From contig BJOX01000354.1 of NCBI GenBank assembly GCA_009731375.1, positions 611,373-635,602 on the forward strand: a DNA stretch of 24,230 bases. The letters run 5' to 3'. The position numbers and the translations under genes are program-made. Positions 17,813 to 24,230 of the stretch are shown here, piece by piece. This DNA comes from Paulinella micropora. Its lineage: Eukaryota > Cercozoa > Imbricatea > Euglyphida. How positions within the stretch are numbered: position 1 is the stretch's first letter; every line of letters begins with the position of its first letter. The notes under the pieces are model-generated. The model made no database searches. It saw nothing but the letters and a program-made list of their open reading frames with translations, and was not told the origin of the DNA.

Positions 17813-18436
17813 GAGAGCATAGTACGGGTAGGGGTAGTCAGCAGAGTGAGTGACCCCAGAGATAGACTCGTAGTAAGAGACAGACCTCAGCCCACCCACA
17901 TAGTTAAGTTTGAAGACGAATAAGAACGGATGTTGAATTCGGAAATCCTCAAATACTCCGTGAAAGATCCCGAATACTAGTTGCAAAGTCCCGCTAATAT
18001 GTTTTTATGCGATGACCGTATGGTGGCAGATGAGATTCGTGAATTTTATTTGTATGTAGACGTCAGAGTACCCAAAGATGTCATAGAGGCAGGTTTGACA
18101 GCTAAAGATGTTTTAAAAGGTATGAAAGCAGAGCTAAAAGCTCTTCAATCCTTTAACACATACACATGGGTACCCCATAAGGAGGCAAGCAAGGCAGGAT
18201 TTAGTAAGATAGTTAGATTGACATGGGTTCACAAAGTAAAGTTAGATGAGAACGGGAAAAAGTTCATAAAGTCTCGTTTAGCTTTACGGGGAGATATGTT
18301 AGAACCCGGTGTTAGCTATAACCCAGATCAGCTCTTTGTTCCTTGCGCCGCGCACCATTCACTTTTATTTCTCGCCAAACTAGCTGCCTGGCACAAACAC
18401 AAACTATACGGCATAGATTTTAAAATGCATACCTGA
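17813..18436 (+). pseudogene. Copia copy 2 linker and N-terminal reverse transcriptase, with in-frame stops
   Basis: Same frame as integrase, interrupted by TAA at 17921 and TAG at 17978. From about 18115 it matches copia RT: MKAELKALQSFNTYTWVP, WVHKVKLDENG, SRLALRG and LYGIDFK (the first catalytic Asp region). The frame is lost next to an A run at about 18422-18425 and stops at 18436. RT would copy the element RNA into cDNA. Confidence 0.85.
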
Positions 18437-19754
18437 ATGCTCGTATGAATGACCCTGTTTATGCATATGCGCCAGTGTAGACAGAGAAGGGCATGAGGGG
18501 ATGATATGGCGTATAGATGGTGCCCTATATGGCGTACCTCAGGCAGGAAGAAAATGGTATGAGATATTAGCACCCAAGTTAGAGGAGCTAGGTTTTAGAC
18601 TGCTAGATTCTGATTTATGTATGTTTGTAGAAAATGATAAAGCTTTGAGAGAGGCGATAGTAGGGATATTTCATGTTGATGACTTGTTGTTCACCGCACC
18701 AAACAAACAAGCATATGAGCGTTTTGCGTCCGCATTAGAAAAACATTTCCCGCTCAAAAGACTCGGTATTGCCCGTGAATTCAAAGGAATAGAGATAGAG
18801 CAATCGAACGGGAAAATAATTTTGCATCAGCGAAAATATCAGCAGCAGATACTAAAAGAGGTAGGCTACGATTCTGCTAAACCCGTTAGTACTCCAGCGC
18901 AAGAACATTTCACGGAACCGATGTCGGAATCAGCTAGCTTGCGAAAATTTTCAATTCCTAGTTTAGTTGGTCGTTTGCTATTTCTCGCAAGGATGACAAG
19001 ACCCGATATAAAACAAGCACTAAATTCGGCAAGTGTCATGCAAACTATCGATAAGGGAATAACTTATGCGATGGTAGGCAGAATCGTTCGTTATTTAGTT
19101 AACTCTTATCGAGGTTTAGCTTACCATGAGCCTAAGTCAGAGCAAGAAGGGCAAACCTATCCAAAACTTTCCGTGTGGCCCGACGCGGCTCACAAAGTTT
19201 GTAAGAAAAGAGGGAAGTCCCGCACTGGATTCGTGATCCTATGGGGCAGCGATCCAGTTGCATGGTTATCAAAGCGACAGAGTCGCATCGCCCTGAGTTC
19301 CAATGATGCTGAAATATTTGCAGCAACTGAGTGCATTAGAGAGGGACTTGCACTAAAACACATTACACAAGAACTAAACATAGCCCAAAAGAGCCCGATA
19401 GAATTATTCGAGGATAACTCTCAAACAGTCTTAGCGGCAGAGAGGGGTATGTCAGGTAATAGAACTAAACACTTACCTTTAGAATTACACTTTATGCACC
19501 ACCTACAGAGAGACGGTGAGATTAAGTTTGTAAAAGTAGGTACGAAGAAGCAGATAGGTGATGTAATGACAAAATATTTACCGAAGGAACAATTCGAGTA
19601 TTTACTTAACAAATTTACGGTAAAGATCGATTCATTTCGGGATTTGCGTGTCCACTCACCTATATTTGCTTTGAGTGTTTTGTGCAGTTTGTTGCTTGTT
19701 GCAGCAGCTTTGTTTTGCGCAGGGGTCAAGAGCCGTCGAGCCGAGGCTGGGTAG
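18426..19754 (+). pseudogene. Copia copy 2 C-terminal reverse transcriptase and RNase H
   Basis: A short middle piece (18426-18480) is in another frame with a TAG at 18478. From about 18478 a third frame is open to 19754. It has ALYGVPQAGRKWYE, the catalytic FHVDDLLF (usual YVDD; Asp pair 18678-18683), FKGIEIE, and RNase H motifs WPDAAH, SSNDAEIFA, FEDNS, KHLPLELHF and DVMTKYLP. After the normal copia end it continues to a hydrophobic stretch of about 22 residues (IFALSVLCSLLLVAAALFCA) with a basic end, a possible membrane helix. Two frame breaks within RT make this copy defective unless they are sequencing errors. Confidence 0.85.
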
Positions 19755-20065
19755 CCGACTGCCACGCGAGGCCGGCAGCCGCGAGGCTTTCCCTGGCTAA
19801 CTTAGCAATTTATATTCTTTCCATCATTCTTTCTGTCCTAGAATAGGAAATCTAAATTTTTTTATTTTGCTACCCTCTACGGGAAGCGCTTGCAAATTTT
19901 TGAACACATACATACTTCATACATGTTACTGCATGACTACACATATACATACATAGAGGATGTGATGTAAATGGGAGTTGATATTTAACCTTCGGGTAAC
20001 CCATAACTGATCCTCAACACTATTTTTTCATTTTTCCACACTAATATAGCCTATGACTTGCGACT
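19755..20065 (+). other. Copia copy 2 3' untranslated region
   Basis: About 310 bp between the pol stop and the polypurine tract. It is GC-rich at first, with GCCGGC/GCGAGGC motifs, then AT-rich with CATACATA. No open frame of interest. Confidence 0.6.
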
Positions 20066-20074
20066 AAGGGGGAG
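20066..20074 (+). promoter_or_regulatory. Polypurine tract of copia copy 2
   Basis: AAGGGGGAG lies just before the 3' LTR. This is the expected place and composition for the plus-strand primer. Confidence 0.75.
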
Positions 20075-20077
20075 CGT

Positions 20078-20364
20078 TGTAATGTACTATTAATATCCGT
20101 TACTCCACCTAGTCAATTTACCGGTAATTTGGATAGTCTTAGTCATAGGCAAGTTCATAAGCAGGACAGTTATTAATACCTTTATTACTGACAAGGACAC
20201 TTTCTAGAGTATTCGCGAATCATAGTCTGGAATGCCTAGAATCAAATGAGTATTACCATTCTGTTAAGGTCACCACATTTTGTGTGACCCAAAGTCATTA
20301 AAAGTCTTTTCTTCGGTTATTCTTTACCCTTAGCGGGGTAGCTTCCCTAAACTCTGCGTTTGAG
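20078..20364 (+). mobile_element. Copia copy 2, 3' LTR (end cut by gap)
   Basis: Aligns base for base with 12905-13191. It is cut at TTTGAG by ten Ns. The few differences from the 5' LTR suggest a moderately recent insertion. Confidence 0.9.
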
Positions 20365-20374
20365 NNNNNNNNNN
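20365..20374. other. Assembly gap (10 N) at the LTR end
   Basis: Ten Ns. Immediately after them the sequence repeats 24 bp (20375-20398) that also lie just left of the 5' LTR (12878-12901). Confidence 0.95.
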
Positions 20375-20407
20375 AACCTCGACTACCAAATTTGCTTTTA
20401 CTATTTC

Positions 20408-20657
20408 TAGTGAAGCTAGATTAGGAAGTATTTGTTCTTAGTGAACAGTTCGATTAAAATTAGGTGGCAGCCTTCCGCACGTTCCACCCCAGGTGCTTGT
20501 TGGAAGCCTTCCGCACGTTCCAACAGTTCACCTGATTTGGTGACAGCCTTCCGCACGTCACCAGTTCGTTTTTTTTTTTTTCCTGTGGTAGCCTCCCACA
20601 CACCACGAAAAACGCTGAAAAATAAAATAAGTGAATAAAGTTTATCAGGCTTCACTA
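20408..20657. repeat. Four-hairpin array with conserved loops and variable paired stems
   Basis: An outer 9-bp pair, TAGTGAAGC (20408-20416) with GCTTCACTA (20649-20657), encloses four hairpins. H1: GGTGG 20463-20467 / CCACC 20484-20488. H2: TGTTGGAA 20498-20505 / TTCCAACA 20518-20525, extended by AGGTG 20491-20495 / CACCT 20529-20533. H3: TGGTGAC 20538-20544 / GTCACCA 20557-20563. H4: GTGGT 20585-20589 / ACCAC 20602-20606. Loops are AGCCTTCCGCAC-type in H1-H3 and AGCCTCCCACAC in H4. The stems share no common sequence, yet each pairs. Open frames over the array (68 aa plus, 81 aa minus) show no known domain. The function is unknown; it may be a structured leader or LTR RNA of the interrupted minus-strand element. 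Confidence 0.7.
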
Positions 20658-21027
20658 TCACGCTTCAAGGCTTCATAACCTGTTAGACTACTGTACTAAA
20701 CCGGAGTCAAATCTAAGTTGAGTAGATCGTCTGCAAGTTAAACTTTAATGAACGCGCCAAGGCAAAGAGCGGGAACGTATTAAGCCGGGCACACGTAATG
20801 GCTCTAACGACACGCATTACATATGCCGGCCCGTACTGTCCACCGAATTAATATATTGTATTAATATGATCTAACAACACATACGTGCTCGGTCCCCTAA
20901 TCTCCCGCGTTGCATAATCATCGTTCCATTCAATAAAAGTGGAGAGAGAAAGCAAAATTGAAGATTTAATTTATATTTCCTTCTCTTCTCCTTGTTTTCA
21001 AGCCCTTCTTCGACCTCCGACTCCGAC
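20658..21027. other. Non-coding sequence, no feature recognised
   Basis: Unique sequence, AT- to evenly composed, with AATAAA at about 20634 just before it and AATAAAAG near 20932. No gene, RNA or repeat supported. Confidence 0.4.
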
Positions 21028-21126
21028 AAATATGTCACAGTCAACACTCCAAGGCAGATTTACTATATCTGAGGCGTACTGATGCAGCTAATGGCATATC
21101 CTCAACGGACATAAGCCTCCAATACC
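21028..21126. repeat. 99-bp direct repeat, copy 1
   Basis: Begins AAATATGTCACAGTC and ends AAGCCTCCAATACC. It is nearly identical (a few mismatches) to 21521-21619. Between the copies, 21127-21520 shows no supported gene. Confidence 0.85.
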
Positions 21127-21520
21127 CTTGTTCGAGGTCCTCCACCCCCCCGTGTCAGTCTCTCGCCTGATGATCGGGGCCACCGATGGAGCTCCTGAGG
21201 GCAAGACTGCACTAAGCCGAGGTTATTCCGCAGTCCCAGCAACCTCTTGCAAGACGTCACCGAATGTGCAAGTGCATACACCAAGCGCGGTTGCTAGAGC
21301 TGCCTCGAAACCCCACCCATAACAATCTGGTGTCTGCTGGGTCCTGGGCTATCAACCAGCATATGCGGAGTTTAAGATCTTTTACGCGCGCAACGACCCT
21401 CCTCCCCAGCATCTACCACCAAAGGGTTATGAGTTGGCGTCACAGTTTAACGCCTTGAGGCCATTGGGCTGGAACTCTGTTTAGCAAGTGTGACTAGGTT
21501 TTTTCATCGGGATTTCCCTC

Positions 21521-21619
21521 AAATATGTCACAGTCAACACTCCAAGGCAGATTTACTATATCTGAGGCGTACTGATGCAGCTAATTGCATATCCTCAACT
21601 GACATAAGCCTCCAATACC
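21521..21619. repeat. 99-bp direct repeat, copy 2
   Basis: Same unit as 21028-21126, but here it runs straight into an AAT tract, the tail of a minus-strand SINE. The pair could be an interspersed repeat or solo ends of a larger element. Confidence 0.85.
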
Positions 21620-21698
<79 letters not shown>

Positions 21699-21864
21699 GT
21701 GCTTCTCTGTCAATGGCTGATGCATTTCTGCACATGCGCCTCCATCGTCTCACCCGTGAGGGGAGTACGAAGAATTGACGATAGGCTCTAATGACGCCCC
21801 CGCACTGGCAGTTCCAACACTTCCAGACGGACCGGTATGTTCAATGAAAATACTGGTGGCACCG
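21620..21864 (-). mobile_element. SINE copy with (ATT)n tail, head lost in gap
   Basis: In minus orientation the body runs from 21864 to about 21699 and ends in an (ATT)n tail (21620-21698). The body matches the copy at 22129-22320, including the TTCTTCGTACTCCCCTCAC and GCCATTGACAGAGAAGC blocks. The tRNA-like head would lie in the 138-N run. Confidence 0.7.
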
Positions 21865-22002
21865 NNNNNNNNNNNNNNNNNNNNNNNNNNNNNNNNNNNN
21901 NNNNNNNNNNNNNNNNNNNNNNNNNNNNNNNNNNNNNNNNNNNNNNNNNNNNNNNNNNNNNNNNNNNNNNNNNNNNNNNNNNNNNNNNNNNNNNNNNNNN
22001 NN
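21865..22002. other. Assembly gap (138 N)
   Basis: A run of 138 Ns inside the SINE/AAT repeat region, probably an estimated gap size. Confidence 0.95.
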
Positions 22003-22575
<573 letters not shown>

Positions 22576-22689
22576 GCTTCTGTTTTGTTTTCCATCATCT
22601 GTTTTGTTTTCCAGACACGTGTTTTGTTTTTCAGACATATATGAGCTGGGAGCGATAGGGCTGTAGCTAGAGCGAAGATTGCGCCTCTG

Positions 22690-22792
<103 letters not shown>

Positions 22793-23244
22793 ATGGCTAC
22801 CTTCAAAAGCTTCAGAGCTAGCATCCACAGCCGATCGCGACCAGTGTCCCATAAAAGACTGCGTGAGAAAATATAACACAATAATATTTACCATTAGGAG
22901 GCGAAAATGGGTCCTGTGTTGAATGCAAAACAAGCACTCTGTACGCAGCGTACATGGTGAGCATGTGCGTGCAAAGTGCCCTGGGCTAGATTGAAAAGGT
23001 AGAGGATGATTGGAGAGTGCGGTTGGGTTATTATACCTGAGCAACAAAGTCTTGGTCTACCACAGCCAACAAAGCCTGCAACAGTAATGCAATGCACACT
23101 GTTGAGTACAATCGCGAAATATTTATTTACGTTTTGAATCTTGTTGGCTTCAAATTGACAGCCTGTGTTGCCTGTTTGGACGTACTTACAAATGAGAGAG
23201 AGATATAAGACAAGTTGAAAGAGACGATAGAGAGAGAGAGAGAG

Positions 23245-23402
23245 ATGCATGGGAAGAATAGCAAGCGCGTGATTGTGTGGAAAAGTTACGACCGTTGCGA
23301 CAATCACCAAGGAGGCTGCGATCGCGAAGCGAGCTGGCGAACAAATCTTGCGTCTACCTGACGCAAGATATGTTCGCCAGTAGTACCACCTGTGCATTTA
23401 TC
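23245..23402. repeat. Duplicated segment copy 1 with 21-bp palindrome arms
   Basis: A segment of about 158 bp, bounded by GA runs, repeated at 23496-23665. It contains an inverted repeat: 23334-23354 (CTGGCGAAC...TTGCGTC) pairs with 23360-23380 around TACCT, with one mismatch. Confidence 0.85.
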
Positions 23403-23404
23403 AT

Positions 23405-23407
<3 letters not shown>

Positions 23408-23480
<73 letters not shown>

Positions 23481-23495
23481 TAGAGAGAGAGAGAG
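23408..23495 (+). repeat. (GA)n microsatellite
   Basis: About 85 bp of GA with GGA interruptions between the two duplicated segments. A shorter GA run precedes copy 1 (23228-23244). Confidence 0.9.
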
Positions 23496-23665
23496 ATGCA
23501 TGGAAGAATAGCAAGCGCGTGAATGTGTGGAAAAGTTACGACCGCTGCGACAATCACTAAGGAGGCTACGATCGCGAAGCGAGCTGGCGAACAAATCTTG
23601 CGTCTACCGTAGACGTACGGTAGACGCAAGATTTGATCGCCAGTAGTACCACCTGTGCATTTATC
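23496..23665. repeat. Duplicated segment copy 2 with 28-bp palindrome arms
   Basis: Same segment as copy 1 with point changes. The palindrome arms 23584-23611 and 23616-23643 pair over 28 bp with one mismatch around loop GACG. The extra inner part (TACCGTA/TACGGTA) is not in copy 1. Confidence 0.85.
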
Positions 23666-23674
23666 TTTTTTTTT

Positions 23675-23723
<49 letters not shown>
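23666..23723 (+). repeat. Poly-T tract
   Basis: Nearly pure T run into a gap. The Lys-rich frame on the minus strand is an artefact. Confidence 0.9.
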
Positions 23724-23724
<1 letters not shown>

Positions 23725-23734
23725 NNNNNNNNNN
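23725..23734. other. Assembly gap (10 N)
   Basis: Ten Ns after poly-T. Confidence 0.95.
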
Positions 23735-23861
23735 GTGCTCGCTCTTCAAGTCTCGCAAGGTTCAAAGTTTTTATTTTTGGTGGCCATGGTGGGAGGGTTG
23801 ATTTGATTGATGGGATTGAAAGATCTTTGTGTTTTGTTTGGTTCCTTAGACCAATTCCCCT

Positions 23862-23938
23862 TTAGACCCTGTCTGAGGGTCTAAGATATGACCAGCGTCA
23901 GGGCTAGACCTCTGCGGCATCTGCAAGGTTCAGGTCTA
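23862..23938. repeat. Two TAGACC hairpins
   Basis: TTAGACCCT (23862-23870) pairs with AGGGTCTAA (23876-23884) around GTCTG. TAGACCT (23905-23911) pairs with AGGTCTA (23932-23938). A further TTAGACC lies at about 23846. No gene is supported in 23735-23950. Confidence 0.5.
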
Positions 23939-23948
23939 AAAGTTGAGG

Positions 23949-24138
23949 TGTGTGTGACGTTACGTTGTGTGTGTTTGTGTGTACATGTGTGTGTGTGCGT
24001 GTGTGTTTGTGTTTGTGTGTGTGTGTGTCTGTGTGTGTGTGTTTGTGTGTGTGTCTAGTCTGTGTGTGTGTGTGTGTCTAGTCTGTGTGTGTGTGTGTGT
24101 GTGTTTGCGTGTATGTGTGTCTGCAGCTGTGTGTGTGT

Positions 24139-24186
<48 letters not shown>

Positions 24187-24230
24187 TGTGTGTGTGTGTT
24201 GTGTGCCACGTGCGTGTGTGTGTGTGTGTG
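23949..24230 (+). repeat. (GT)n microsatellite to window end
   Basis: GT/TGTG array with TTTG, CTAGTC and TGCG interruptions. TCTAGTCTGTGTG occurs twice (about 24053 and 24077). The His/Thr-rich minus-strand frame is an artefact. Confidence 0.9.

Noticed and set aside
23408-23483. CRISPR-like or coding reading of the regular GA array
   Set aside because: Plain dinucleotide repeat without spacers.

Overview
This is eukaryotic nuclear DNA. It shows GT-AG split genes, a Ty1/copia-type LTR retrotransposon, short terminal-inverted-repeat elements, a tRNA-derived SINE and very dense microsatellites. Six N runs (five of exactly 10 bases and one of 138) look like scaffold gaps. I cannot name the species; an alga, another protist or an invertebrate would all fit.

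Positions 1-9000 hold host genes on the plus strand, cut into short exons. Two exons (584-651, 1198-1310) join in frame and encode the C-terminal half of a thioredoxin/PDI-type domain. Seven more (3109-3155, 4987-5039, 6516-6581, 7291-7364, 7648-7710, 8063-8166, 8263-8440) keep one continuous frame of 585 nt and encode a glutathione S-transferase-like protein of the sigma/mu kind. Almost every intron is filled by its own simple repeat, often starting within a few bases of the splice donor: CTTCTG, CTAT/CCTA/GATA, TTTC/TC/GTT/CTAT, a 1.2 kb telomere-like CCCTTA tract, ACTTACTTT, ATGTG/ATGTC, CA/GA/GAAA, and GGTA. Three non-autonomous inverted-repeat elements (171-258, 3430-3629, 7061-7277) and a 59-bp repeat family lie in or beside these introns.

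Positions 9800-20364 hold two related copia copies. Copy 1 (9802-12635) has a 5' LTR and a broken gag-protease region, and it stops before integrase. Copy 2 (12905-20364) has two LTRs about 98% identical, an intact 978-codon Gag-protease frame, then integrase, reverse transcriptase and RNase H broken by frame changes and stops. Copy 2 sits inside another sequence: a minus-strand gag-like fragment lies on its left, and its right flank restarts with the same 24 bp that lie left of it.

Positions 20375-24230 are non-coding. The most unusual signal is an array of four hairpins (20463-20606) whose 12-nt loops are nearly identical while their stems differ but still pair, enclosed by a 9-bp outer stem. 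After it come a 99-bp direct repeat, two minus-strand SINE copies with AAT tails, a duplicated palindrome-bearing segment between GA tracts, and a terminal GT tract.
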